NCBI RefSeq assembly: GCF_003182475.1 | Contig: NZ_QGTS01000018.1 | Coordinates: 24,746 to 88,745, forward strand | DNA: 64,000 nt | Source of the DNA: Mangrovibacter plantisponsor | Lineage (GTDB): Bacteria > Pseudomonadota > Gammaproteobacteria > Enterobacterales > Enterobacteriaceae | Direction of reading: 5' to 3' | Shown here: positions 35,717 through 44,593 of the stretch, one piece after another | How positions within the stretch are numbered: the stretch's first letter is position 1 | How the letters are laid out: the number at the start of each line of letters is the position of its first letter | The notes under the pieces: model-generated | Told to the model about the DNA's origin: nothing | Databases searched by the model: none | What the model saw: only the letters and a program-made list of their open reading frames with translations | Position numbers and translations under genes: made by a program

Positions 35717-37141
35717 ATGAAAACACAACAGGTGGTTAACCAGGCACTGGACTGGTTCGACAGCGGGCATTTCAAAGCACTGCTGGCAGAGCGTGTGGCA
35801 ATCGCCAGTGAGAGCCAGCGAACAGACCGCGATGAGCAACTGCGCCGTTATTATGATGACGCTTTTATTCCTGCTTTCACGCAGATGGGCTTCACTACAG
35901 AAATCATCCCTAACCCGGTTAACCCGGCCCGGCCATTTTTACTGGCGGTACGCGAGGAAGACCCGTCACTCCCCAGCGTAATGTGTTATGGCCATGGTGA
36001 TGTGGTTTTTGGTGATGATGCCCGGTGGAGTGAAGGGTTGTCGCCCTGGCAGTTAGTCGAAAAAGACGGTAAATGGTACGGGCGCGGGAGTGCAGATAAC
36101 AAAGGCCAGCACAGCGTTAACCTGGCTGCACTGGAACAGGTGTGGCGTGCCCGTGAAGGGCGCCTTGGTTTTAACTGCGTGTGGTTGTGTGAAATGGGGG
36201 AAGAGATTAGCTCCCCGGGGCTGGCGCAAGTGTGCAGTCAGTTGAAAGACCGCATTAACGCCGACTTGTTTATCGCGTCCGATGGCCCTCGCCTTAACGC
36301 AGAACGGCCGACACTTTTTTTAGGGTCCCGCGGGTGTATCAACTTTCGTCTGAGTATTAACGCCCGTGCGAAAGACTACCATTCTGGCAACTGGGGTGGG
36401 CTGCTCAGCAACCCGGGCACCCAACTGGCTAATGCTATTTCCTGCCTGGTGAACGGCCAGGGGGCGATTCAGGTTGCAGGCCTGAAACCACCGGCGTTAA
36501 CCGAATCACTGAAAGCCATTCTTGCGGATGTTACCCCAGCCGGAAACCCGGGCGACCCGCAGACCGACGCTAACTGGGGCGAACCCGGTTTAAGCGCGGC
36601 AGAAAAACTGTTCGGCTGGAATACTCTTGAAGTGCTGGCTTTTCTGACCGGGAACCCGGCACAACCCATGAACGCGATTCCCGGCCAGGCCACTGCAGTT
36701 TGCCAGTTACGCTTTGTGGTGGGAACGGACTGGGAAAATCTGGCCTCCCATGTGCGTGCTCACCTGGACGCCTGCGGTTTTTCCATGGTGGAAATCAGTG
36801 AGGTGCGGGGAACCCCGGCAACCCGCTTCGACCCCTGTGACCCTCTGGTGAACTGGGCGCTGAGTGCGATGGAACACACCACGGGGAAAAAACCGGCGTT
36901 ATTGCCCAACCTGGGCGGATCCCTGCCAAACGACGTGTTCGCCGGGATCCTCGGTTTGCCCACCTTGTGGGTTCCTCACTCTTACCCGGCTTGTGGGCAG
37001 CATGCGCCAGACGAACATTTGCCGGTTTCTGTCGCCCGTGAAGGCCTGGCGATTATGACGCATCTGTTTTGGGAACTGGGCGAAAACGGCAATGCTCTGC
37101 TCGATGCTCACCGCCAGTACCAGGCCGGAGGTGCGCGATGA
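35717..37141 (+). CDS. M20-family metallohydrolase
   Basis: Zinc amidohydrolase/peptidase of 474 residues, the length of the carnosinase-like M20 branch. Metal-site blocks are CYGHGDVVFGD, YGRGSADNKGQH, CEMGEEISSPG and ASDGPRL. A dimerisation insert follows (about residues 200-390), and the protein ends with VPHSYPACGQHAPDEHLP. No signal peptide, so cytoplasmic. It overlaps the MHS transporter gene by ATGA, which suggests the imported compound is its substrate. Whether it cuts a dipeptide, N-acyl or N-carbamoyl amino acid cannot be decided. Confidence 0.88.
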   Translation: MKTQQVVNQALDWFDSGHFKALLAERVAIASESQRTDRDEQLRRYYDDAFIPAFTQMGFTTEIIPNPVNPARPFLLAVREEDPSLPSVMCYGHGDVVFGDDARWSEGLSPWQLVEKDGKWYGRGSADNKGQHSVNLAALEQVWRAREGRLGFNCVWLCEMGEEISSPGLAQVCSQLKDRINADLFIASDGPRLNAERPTLFLGSRGCINFRLSINARAKDYHSGNWGGLLSNPGTQLANAISCLVNGQGAIQVAGLKPPALTESLKAILADVTPAGNPGDPQTDANWGEPGLSAAEKLFGWNTLEVLAFLTGNPAQPMNAIPGQATAVCQLRFVVGTDWENLASHVRAHLDACGFSMVEISEVRGTPATRFDPCDPLVNWALSAMEHTTGKKPALLPNLGGSLPNDVFAGILGLPTLWVPHSYPACGQHAPDEHLPVSVAREGLAIMTHLFWELGENGNALLDAHRQYQAGGAR

Positions 37142-38412
37142 CCAGTATTGCCCGTGAGAACGGCACTATTAGCGTTCGCCCCAGCCTGTACAAAACCTTA
37201 TTTGCCACCTGTATTGGTAATGCGCTGGAGTGGTTTGACATTGCGGTATACGGCTTTTTTGCCAGTTACATTGCTCATGCTTTTTTCCCGGTAACCGACC
37301 CGTCAGTGTCATTGTTACTGACATTCGGCAGCTTTGGTGTGGCGTTCTTAATCCGCCCATTAGGGGCCATTGTGCTGGGTGCATATGCAGATAAACATGG
37401 CCGCAAAGCCTCGCTTTTGTTGTCCATCAACCTGATGATGCTGGGCGGGGCGATAATCACTTTTATGCCCGGCTACCAGACCATTGGCCTGGCAGCACCT
37501 CTGCTGATTTTGGTCGCCCGGCTGATTCAGGGCTTTTCAGCCGGTGGTGAATTCGGCAGTTCGACGGCATTTCTGGTTGAGCACTTCCCGGAGCGCAAAG
37601 CGTTTATTGCCAGCTGGCAGTTTGCCACCCAGGGCGCAAGCACGTTACTGGCCTCGGCATTTGGTTTGGGTCTGGCTCAGTGCCTGTCCACGGACCAGCT
37701 TATGGCGTGGGGCTGGCGTATTCCTTTCGCATTTGGGTTAATCATTGGCCCGATTGGGTTATACATTCGCCGCCATGTGCATGAACCGCAACGTTATGCC
37801 CAGGCAGAAAAAAGCGCACACCCGGTGCGGGCGCTCTTTGGCAGGCAAAAACGCCTTATCGCAGTGGCTATTGGGCTGATGGTGGTCTCGACCGCCATTA
37901 ACTACATGCTCAACTATGTGCCAACATGGGCAACCCGCACTTTGGGGCTGCCGGCGTCAACTGCGTATACCGCCACACTGGTCGCCGGGATTATCCTCAC
38001 CGTAGTTACGCCGATTGCCGGGCTGGCAGCCGAGCGTTTTGGGCGTGTACGCCTGTTATGGAGTGCATTGGGGCTTCTGGGCTTCACCATTCTTCCGGCA
38101 TTCTGGTTAATGAGCCGGGATGTCACAGCCTGGTCGTTGATATTATTAGTGGGATGGATGGCACTGCTGAAATCGGTCTACTTCTCGACGATTCCCTCAA
38201 TGATGGCGGATATTTTCCCCATCAGCACGCGGGCCAGCGGCATGGCGGTAAGCTATAACATTGCCGTCACGGTCTTTGGTGGGTTTGCGCCGTTCATTTG
38301 TACGCTGCTGATTCGCACTACTGGCTCTCACTTTGCCCCCGGTTTTTACCTGATGGCAACGGTGTTCCTGAGTGTGCTGGCTCTGTGGCAGGCGCAGAAA
38401 AAACAACGCTGA
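37138..38412 (+). CDS. MFS transporter, metabolite:H+ symporter (MHS) family
   Basis: Inner-membrane symporter of 424 residues with 12 hydrophobic segments. MHS-family marks are ATCIGNALEWFDIAVYGFFASYIAHAFFP shortened to GNALEWFDIAVYGF, GAYADKHGRKASLL and RLIQGFSAGGEFGSSTAFLVEH. It resembles ProP, ShiA and KgtP relatives. Its start overlaps the M20 gene stop, so the two are coupled; uptake of the M20 substrate is the simple reading. The substrate is unknown. Confidence 0.9.
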   Translation: MTSIARENGTISVRPSLYKTLFATCIGNALEWFDIAVYGFFASYIAHAFFPVTDPSVSLLLTFGSFGVAFLIRPLGAIVLGAYADKHGRKASLLLSINLMMLGGAIITFMPGYQTIGLAAPLLILVARLIQGFSAGGEFGSSTAFLVEHFPERKAFIASWQFATQGASTLLASAFGLGLAQCLSTDQLMAWGWRIPFAFGLIIGPIGLYIRRHVHEPQRYAQAEKSAHPVRALFGRQKRLIAVAIGLMVVSTAINYMLNYVPTWATRTLGLPASTAYTATLVAGIILTVVTPIAGLAAERFGRVRLLWSALGLLGFTILPAFWLMSRDVTAWSLILLVGWMALLKSVYFSTIPSMMADIFPISTRASGMAVSYNIAVTVFGGFAPFICTLLIRTTGSHFAPGFYLMATVFLSVLALWQAQKKQR

Positions 38413-38418
38413 TAATAA

Positions 38419-38455
38419 CAGGCAAGGCACCTGGTGTTTCCCGGTGCCTTGCCTG
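38419..38455. terminator. Hairpin between transporter and higA
   Basis: CAGGCAAGGCACC (38419-38431) pairs perfectly with GGTGCCTTGCCTG (38443-38455). A 13-bp stem between convergent genes; no T-run follows. Confidence 0.55.
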
Positions 38456-38488
38456 GCATTAAAGCGGTTGGCCTAATGTAAATGCGGT

Positions 38489-38908
38489 TTAAAGAAACCA
38501 CTCAGGTTTTACGCCAAAGCGGGCGGATAACGCTTTAATGTGCGTAATGGTCAGAGAGCGCTGGCCGGATAAAATCTGGCTTACCAGCGATTTTGAACCG
38601 ATCTCTTCTTTCAGGTCTGAATAGGTGAGTTTGTGCTGGTCAATAAGTGTTCGCAGCAGCGCTACGCCGACCGGCATCTCAGCCTGGGCTTTATTGAACC
38701 TGGCGAAACGGTCGCTGTTATCCTCATAGTCAGCTATTTTGCTCGCCAGGAAGTCAATAAGCGGGTTCTCATCATCGTTCTCTATCAAATAATCTACCAA
38801 TGACAGTGCTTCCCGGTAATCGCTCTCTGAAGCGTTATTTCCCAGAAAAGGGACTGCGTCTACGAGTTGCCTGGTCGCTTCAATGGCTTTTGCGGCGTTG
38901 GTTATCAT
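38489..38908 (-). CDS. higA: Antitoxin HigA
   Basis: Antitoxin of 139 residues closely patterned on E. coli HigA (YgjM). The N-terminal helical domain contains VPFLGNN and ALSLVDYLIENDDENPLIDFLASKI. The C-terminal XRE helix-turn-helix reads LTYSDLKEEIGSKSLVSQILSGQRSLTITHIKALSARFGV. It overlaps higB by 4 bp. It binds HigB and represses the operon, probably at the repeats near 39235-39289. Confidence 0.93.
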   Translation of the reverse strand: MITNAAKAIEATRQLVDAVPFLGNNASESDYREALSLVDYLIENDDENPLIDFLASKIADYEDNSDRFARFNKAQAEMPVGVALLRTLIDQHKLTYSDLKEEIGSKSLVSQILSGQRSLTITHIKALSARFGVKPEWFL

Positions 38909-39216
38909 TCTTTGTTCTCCCTGTAATAGCGGGTCAACTTGTCGTATTCAGCGTGGGTTGTAATATGCTTGACGTAAAAGCGTTTATTCACAAAGTTAAT
39001 GTAAGCGACAACCCGCAGGTTGTTGCCTCCCACGTCCAAAACCCACCATTTGTTCCGGTACTTAAAAGTGTCCAGGCCTGGAATCAGTGTTCTCATCTCA
39101 GCCGGAGAAGAGAAATCTATTTCACGCACTAAGCGGTACAGTGCCAGTATGGCTAACGAATCATTGGGGTACCGCTTTGCCGCCTCCTCGAAAGGCTCCT
39201 TTGAAATGACGTGCAT
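38905..39216 (-). CDS. higB: mRNA interferase toxin HigB
   Basis: RelE-superfamily toxin of 103 residues resembling E. coli HigB (YgjN): PGLDTFKYRNKWWVLDVGGNNLRVVAYINF and KHITTHAEYDKLTRYYR. It cleaves mRNA at the translating ribosome in the characterised homologue. Toxin-first order with a 4-bp overlap is normal for HigBA. Both genes look intact. Confidence 0.93.
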   Translation of the reverse strand: MHVISKEPFEEAAKRYPNDSLAILALYRLVREIDFSSPAEMRTLIPGLDTFKYRNKWWVLDVGGNNLRVVAYINFVNKRFYVKHITTHAEYDKLTRYYRENKE

Positions 39217-39234
39217 CTTGCATTGGTTCCATCC

Positions 39235-39289
39235 GTTTACATTATGTAAACACTATAACGCCAAGCTGGATGGTTTACAATATGTGAAC
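39235..39289. promoter_or_regulatory. Tandem HigA operators
   Basis: GTTTAC-ATTAT-GTAAAC (39235-39251, perfect) and GTTTAC-AATAT-GTGAAC (39273-39289, one mismatch) lie upstream of higB with centres 38 bp apart. Typical autoregulatory sites of an HTH antitoxin; inferred from symmetry and position. Confidence 0.65.
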
Positions 39290-39392
39290 GAACAGCCAGT
39301 ATTGCCGGAATCTCTATTCACAGGCGCTGGATGCTCTGACCGGCTACGTGCGCGCTGCGGCCAGAGCAGTACAACCCGGGTGATAACCCTGC

Positions 39393-40835
39393 TCAGGTGC
39401 GTGCCGGTGCTGCCCGCAACAGGCGAACCACACTTGCGGCATGCAACGCGAATTGCAGCAACATCATGAATCCCAGTACCAGCAGGCCAGCTTTCAGCGC
39501 ACTTAACTGGTGAATATCATCACTGGCGAGGTGCTGAATATACATCGCTCCCGCCAGTGCTGTACCCAGAGCAATAGCGGTTTGCTGCATGGTGGTCATC
39601 AGGGCACTTCCGGCACCGGCAAACTGGGCTGGCAAGTCGGTTAACCCAATACGCACCGAACAGTTAACGGAAAAGGCGTTGCCAATCCCCGTAATTCCCA
39701 TTGGCGCAATCAGGTCCCAGGGGGTTAGCGCCCCTTGCTGCGCTGTAATCAGATCAAATAACAACCAGTAACCGGACAGGTTAATCAGGCTGGCACACAT
39801 GACCAGACCAGAGTAAGACAGCCGCCCAAACCATTTAGCCACCCGGTCGGCATACAACGAGGTAATGAAGTACGTAACACCCAGCGCAATAAACGCATTA
39901 CCAGATTCAACAGATGACCACTGAAACCCCGACTGCAGTGTCAGGGCAACCACAAACATAAAACCACCATAAGACGCCACCTGGAGCACTAAACTGCTCA
40001 CGCCAGCCAGATAAGTGCGGCGCTGCAATAGCGCTGGTGGAAGCAGCGGTGTTTTGCCGAGACCTGCCAGTTTTTTTTCTACCCGAACCAGCCCCGGTAA
40101 CAGTGCGATGACTGCCGCAGCACATAGCCAAACCGGCCAGCCCCATTGCCATTCCGGGCCCCAGGAGATGGCGGTTAAAATCAGCGTGATCACCAGCGCC
40201 AGGAGTGCGGTGCCGTACCAGTCAAATATGGTTTGCCCGTCTTGTCGGGTTTCTGGAATAAATTTGCGGGCGAAATAGAGAATCACCAGGCAGACAGGCA
40301 GATTAATATAGAACACGGCGCGCCATGACAGGCCAAATAAATCTGCCGACACCAGCCAGCCACCCAGCGCCTGGCCAATAACAAATGACAACCCGCCAAC
40401 TGAGCCATAAATGCCAATTGCCTGCGAGTGGCGGGTACCGGAAAGTGAAACGTGAATAGTGGCGAGAATTTGTGGCATCAACAGTGCCGCAGCCACACCC
40501 TGAGCAATGCGGGCCACAATTAGCTGGTGAATGGTGGTTGCCAGCCCACAAAAAAACGATGCAATGGCAAACAGCGCAATGCCCAGCATAAAGAGCCGCC
40601 GCCGCCCGTAGCGGTCGCCCAGCCGCCCACTTAACGCAAGGCTTACAGCAAATGCCAGCCCATATAATGAAACAATTAAGCCTAACTGAGTTTTACTGGC
40701 ATGCAGCGAAATACTCACTGATTCCAGCGCAACGTTAACAATTGAAAAATCCATTTGTGGCATCAATTGCCCCGCAACCAACAACAGCAGACCAGCCATG
40801 GTCAATGTGTGGCGCCCCGGGGACGTTTGGTTCAT
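39393..40835 (-). CDS. MFS multidrug efflux pump (DHA2, EmrB/QacA type)
   Basis: Inner-membrane exporter of 480 residues with about 14 hydrophobic segments. Motif LSGRLGDRYGRRRLFMLGI and motif-C-like GGLSFVIGQALGGWLVS are clear, as is MDFSIVNVALESV in TM1. ATG 40835 has GGAG upstream; a frame start 27 bp earlier is less likely. It is divergent from an XRE/MmyB-like regulator that probably represses it. Substrate unknown. Confidence 0.9.
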   Translation of the reverse strand: MNQTSPGRHTLTMAGLLLLVAGQLMPQMDFSIVNVALESVSISLHASKTQLGLIVSLYGLAFAVSLALSGRLGDRYGRRRLFMLGIALFAIASFFCGLATTIHQLIVARIAQGVAAALLMPQILATIHVSLSGTRHSQAIGIYGSVGGLSFVIGQALGGWLVSADLFGLSWRAVFYINLPVCLVILYFARKFIPETRQDGQTIFDWYGTALLALVITLILTAISWGPEWQWGWPVWLCAAAVIALLPGLVRVEKKLAGLGKTPLLPPALLQRRTYLAGVSSLVLQVASYGGFMFVVALTLQSGFQWSSVESGNAFIALGVTYFITSLYADRVAKWFGRLSYSGLVMCASLINLSGYWLLFDLITAQQGALTPWDLIAPMGITGIGNAFSVNCSVRIGLTDLPAQFAGAGSALMTTMQQTAIALGTALAGAMYIQHLASDDIHQLSALKAGLLVLGFMMLLQFALHAASVVRLLRAAPART

Positions 40836-40942
40836 GAAGTGCTCCGAAAAGTAACAGGTCATGCTATATTAGCGCTTAATAAAAGGTGTACCAGAAACCA
40901 CTAAGACGTGTACTGGCAGTATCTGTTACAGGAAAACCTGCA

Positions 40943-41797
40943 ATGACAAACCCGGAACGGCTGGGCGAATTTCTCCGCCTGAAACGTAACACTATTGCCC
41001 CGGAAAGCGTGGGGTTAGGTAAAGCTTTGCGGTCCCGTACTCCCGGTTTGCGCCGGGAAGATGTGGCGGAGCTGGCCCAGATTAGCACTGTCTGGTATGC
41101 CAAGCTGGAACGAGGAAAAGCAGAGCGCGTTTCCCGCCAGGTATTGCTGGGTATTGCGCGCGCGATGCGGTGTGACGACAGCGAAACCCGCTATTTGCTG
41201 CAACTGGCCGGTTACCAGGATGGTGTGGGGCGTATTGAAACCTGCAACAAATTGTCTGTAGCCAGTAAAAATTTGCTTGAAGCGCTCAACCCGGTTCCGG
41301 CACTGTTTTGTAATGACTTTTACGACATCCTGCAGGTTAACCAGGCTTTTGAATATATGGTGGGGTTCGATGTGAACGCGCTGCCTGTGCACCAGCGCAA
41401 TACGTTCTGGCTGCTGGAGCACAACCCACAGTGGCAACACTGGCTGAATGTCAGCTCACCTGAGGAACTGACCAATTGTATGCTCAACGCTTCCGCGCGG
41501 GTGCGCGCAGCACTCGCCAGCAGAGTGAGTGAGGAAGAGTGGCAGCTTCGCCTGGATCAACTCATGGCCGCAGGGCCAATATTCCGTGAAGTGTGGGCCA
41601 ACCACCGGGTTAAGGCAAAAGAACAAATTGTGCGCCACTACCGCCATTGCCGGGCAGGCCAGGTGCGGCTGGTGAAACAATCCTGGGCGAATGCCAGCGG
41701 AAATATTTCTGGTGATTTACAGGTCTTTCTGCCCGAAAACGATATGGATAAAGCCCGCCTGCAGGCTGCCATGACGCACCCACAGGTAGTTGTCTGA
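40943..41797 (+). CDS. XRE-family regulator with MmyB-like ligand-binding domain
   Basis: Regulator of 284 residues. The N-terminal helix-turn-helix reads TPGLRREDVAELAQISTVWYAKLERGKAERVSRQVLLGIARAM, and the C-terminal ~170 residues match the MmyB-like (MLTR) ligand-binding domain (NPVPALFCNDFYDILQVN). ATG 40943 is chosen because AGGAAAAC precedes it and the extra upstream residues look non-coding. Divergent from a DHA2 efflux gene; a common pairing in which the regulator senses the pump's substrate (inference). Confidence 0.88.
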   Translation: MTNPERLGEFLRLKRNTIAPESVGLGKALRSRTPGLRREDVAELAQISTVWYAKLERGKAERVSRQVLLGIARAMRCDDSETRYLLQLAGYQDGVGRIETCNKLSVASKNLLEALNPVPALFCNDFYDILQVNQAFEYMVGFDVNALPVHQRNTFWLLEHNPQWQHWLNVSSPEELTNCMLNASARVRAALASRVSEEEWQLRLDQLMAAGPIFREVWANHRVKAKEQIVRHYRHCRAGQVRLVKQSWANASGNISGDLQVFLPENDMDKARLQAAMTHPQVVV

Positions 41798-42043
41798 GCC
41801 TCTTTTGCTCCGGCGTTAATCCGCCGGAGCACTTCCATTTCTGTCTCTAACTTGTCTGACTTTCCCCCTCTCGCAGTTAAATAGCACAAATTGCCAGGCG
41901 ATATATATTGATTTATATAGCGAATCTGCGAGCATATTTGTCATACAAAAATAAGCTGTTCCCTTCACTTCCAGCAACAACTTTTCCCCAATGCTCTGCG
42001 TGAAGCAGTGCTTTCCATGCAAAATGATTTCCAGGATAAAGTG

Positions 42044-43060
42044 ATGAAACAGCAGGTAGCAGTCTTTCTTTTGTGTCTCACCTGGCTTGCCGGGGCAGCC
42101 CACGCCAGCAGGCAGGTGGTGGATGACGCCGGTAATACCGTGACAGTACCGGATACCGTTACTCATATTGCGGATGGGTGGTTTGCCCACCACTCCATGT
42201 TGATGACACTGGGCGTTGGGAATGAAATCGTGGCAACGGTAAATCACCCCGACAGCCACCCGTGGATGTTTAAAATTGACCCGGCACTTAACCAGGCATT
42301 GCAGGTTCATGGCATTACCTTTAACAGTGAAAGCCTGGTGACACGCCATACAGATGTGCTGTTTGTGGCAAAAGGCAACCCGGATGTTGCCGGGTACCGC
42401 CAGGCGGGGATCCCTACCCTGGAAATGGCCTTCACCGATTACCCGTCGATGGCGCGTTCAATAACCACCACGGCTAATGTTATTGGTACGGCCACAGCAC
42501 GAGCCCGGGCGCAGGCCTGGGTTAATTACCTGCACCAAACGGTTGCCAGCATTTCTGCCAAAACTGCCACACTGACTGATGCACAACGCCCGCGGGTTCT
42601 GCATATACAGTCCCTTAACCCACTCAAGGTGGATGGCAGCGGTACGTTGATTGATACCTGGATTCACCTCGCAGGAGGGAGAAATGCGGCGGCGGAAGTG
42701 AAGGGCAATATGAAAGAAGTCTCGCCGGAAATGGTGTTGTACTGGCAACCGGATGTCATCATTCTTGGCCAGGGGTGCGGTGATTTTGCCCATTCACGCT
42801 ATGCCAGCCTGTTTGCCGGGTTAAATGCAGTGAAACAAGGGCGCGTGTGGCAAAACCCGGCGGGGGTTTTCCCCTGGGACCGTTACGGCACGGAAAGCGC
42901 ACTGCAAATCCAGTGGGCTGCTCACAAGCTGCATCCTGAGTTATTTACTGCCACTAATATGGCTCAGATAACGCAGGATTTTTACCAGCGCTTCTTTGAC
43001 TACACACTGACAACCGCGCAGGCACAACGCATTCTGCATGCACAACCGCCAGAGAAATAA
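42044..43060 (+). CDS. Orphan periplasmic binding protein (siderophore/cobalamin type)
   Basis: Class III (helical-backbone) solute receptor, PF01497, 338 residues. Signal peptide QQVAVFLLCLTWLAGAAHAS, then QVVDDAGNTVTVPDTVTHIADGW and PDVIILGQGCGD. These receptors bind ferric siderophores, haem or cobalamin. No FecCD permease, ATPase or TonB receptor lies nearby, so it must share parts encoded elsewhere or do something else. ATG 42044 has AGGATAAAG upstream. The 246-bp upstream gap holds GCGATATATATTGATTTATATAGC-like imperfect symmetry (~41898-41922) but no clear Fur box. Confidence 0.83.
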   Translation: MKQQVAVFLLCLTWLAGAAHASRQVVDDAGNTVTVPDTVTHIADGWFAHHSMLMTLGVGNEIVATVNHPDSHPWMFKIDPALNQALQVHGITFNSESLVTRHTDVLFVAKGNPDVAGYRQAGIPTLEMAFTDYPSMARSITTTANVIGTATARARAQAWVNYLHQTVASISAKTATLTDAQRPRVLHIQSLNPLKVDGSGTLIDTWIHLAGGRNAAAEVKGNMKEVSPEMVLYWQPDVIILGQGCGDFAHSRYASLFAGLNAVKQGRVWQNPAGVFPWDRYGTESALQIQWAAHKLHPELFTATNMAQITQDFYQRFFDYTLTTAQAQRILHAQPPEK

Positions 43061-43192
43061 CACGCCAGCCCGCACAGATTGTTACATCTTTTCAGGCTTG
43101 AAAGTGGTTACATTGCCACCAGTAAATGGAAAGGTGGCAGTGGCTGTCCGGGCTTCTGCCGCCTCTCTTTTCTCAGCTAAAGTGGGTGGCTT

Positions 43193-44593
43193 ATGTATGT
43201 TTTGCTGGTGGTGGCAATCGTTGTATTTGGTGTGTTTGTCTGGCTAAAACAGCCCCAGTATGTTGCACCCGAGCGTGATGCCGGAAGCGAAAGCGTGCTG
43301 TACCGTGACGGCCAGTTCAGTAACCCTGTTGCGGCCGCGCCGGTTAATTCGGGTGGCTCCAGAGGTGTGCTGGCTATCTGGTACCGTTTTTTGTTTTACA
43401 AACCAAAAGACGCCATACCGCAGCAGGCATTGCCTTCGGTTAAAGTAGACCTGCATGCGCTGCCTGGTACCGATAACGTGATTATCTGGATGGGGCATTC
43501 CAGCTATTTTTGCCAGGTGGACGGGCGGCGGTTTTTGGTTGACCCGGTGTTCAGTGATGAGGCATCTCCTGTGCCGGGAACCAACCGGGCCTTTAAAGGC
43601 AGCAATGTTTACCACGCCATTGATATCCCGGAGATTGATTACCTGCTTATCACTCATGATCACTGGGATCACCTGGATTACCCTACTGTTTCCCAACTAC
43701 GCGACAAAATTCGCCATGTAGTAACACCGACTGGCGTGGGATCTTATTTTAGAAAATGGGGTTTTCCTGAAAGCGTTATTACACAAGGGGAGTGGTTTAG
43801 CACCGTTGAACAGGGCGATTTAACACTGCATATTCTGCCCAGCCAACATTTTTCCGGGCGTTTATTTAAACGTAACCCAACCCTGTGGGGGTCATTTGCC
43901 ATTATTACGCCGCATCATCGCCTCTATTTTGGGGGCGATAGTGGTTATGGCCCGCATTTTCAGGAAATCAGCCAACGGGTGGGCGCGTTTGATATCAGCG
44001 TGCTGGAGTGCGGGCAATACGACGACGACTGGCCGCGTATTCATATGACACCGGAACAAACGGCACGGGCAGCATCTGATTTGCACAGTACAGCGTTGCT
44101 GCCATCTCACAATAGTAAGTTTAAGCTGGCGCACCATGCCTGGTATGAACCACTGGAGCGTATTTCTGCCGCCAGTGAGCACCACAACTGGCAGCTAAAA
44201 ACACCACGCATTGGTGAGCGCATTAACATTGATGACCCACAACAAGTGTTTACGGACTGGTGGCGTAACCAGAAAAACCCTGTTGGCCGGTGCTACGTGA
44301 GGGAAACAAGGCAGTCTCTGCCTTGTTTTTTTGCCTCATATAACGCACGGTCTGCGCGCTCCAGGATATCGCTAAAGGTTTCTGCCGGGCGAAACTGCGT
44401 AATGCCAAAACTGGCAGTAACGTTACCCGATGTACCAAAATCGCAGGCGTGGATCTTCGCCTGTAATTGCCGGGCCAGGTTACAGGCTTCGGCAAGGCGG
44501 GTGTGTGGCAGCAAAATAACAAACTCTTCGCCGCCCATGCGGCCCACGTTATCCTGCGGGCGTGTAACGTCGCGTAGCAGGCGGGAAAACTGA
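43193..44593 (+). CDS. MBL-fold metallohydrolase (NAPE-PLD/RomA-like) with 3' extension
   Basis: Metallo-beta-lactamase-fold hydrolase with an N-terminal membrane anchor (VLLVVAIVVFGVFVWL). Zinc-site motif THDHWDHLDYP, then LPSQHFSGR, GGDSGYG and PSHNSKF, as in NAPE-PLD-like phosphodiesterases. The recognisable domain ends near residue 365 (TDWWRNQKNPV). The frame then runs on for ~100 codons antisense to the convergent diguanylate cyclase gene and through a terminator hairpin (44306-44332). A TGA at 44298 in the +1 frame would be a natural stop, so a small indel in the A5/C3 run near 44272-44280, or a recently lost stop, is likely. Confidence 0.75.
   Translation: MYVLLVVAIVVFGVFVWLKQPQYVAPERDAGSESVLYRDGQFSNPVAAAPVNSGGSRGVLAIWYRFLFYKPKDAIPQQALPSVKVDLHALPGTDNVIIWMGHSSYFCQVDGRRFLVDPVFSDEASPVPGTNRAFKGSNVYHAIDIPEIDYLLITHDHWDHLDYPTVSQLRDKIRHVVTPTGVGSYFRKWGFPESVITQGEWFSTVEQGDLTLHILPSQHFSGRLFKRNPTLWGSFAIITPHHRLYFGGDSGYGPHFQEISQRVGAFDISVLECGQYDDDWPRIHMTPEQTARAASDLHSTALLPSHNSKFKLAHHAWYEPLERISAASEHHNWQLKTPRIGERINIDDPQQVFTDWWRNQKNPVGRCYVRETRQSLPCFFASYNARSARSRISLKVSAGRNCVMPKLAVTLPDVPKSQAWIFACNCRARLQASARRVCGSKITNSSPPMRPTLSCGRVTSRSRREN

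Noticed and set aside
41895..41925. Fur box upstream of the siderophore-type binding protein
   Set aside because: The imperfect symmetry GATATATATTGATTTATATA does not fit the GATAAT hexamer pattern of Fur sites.
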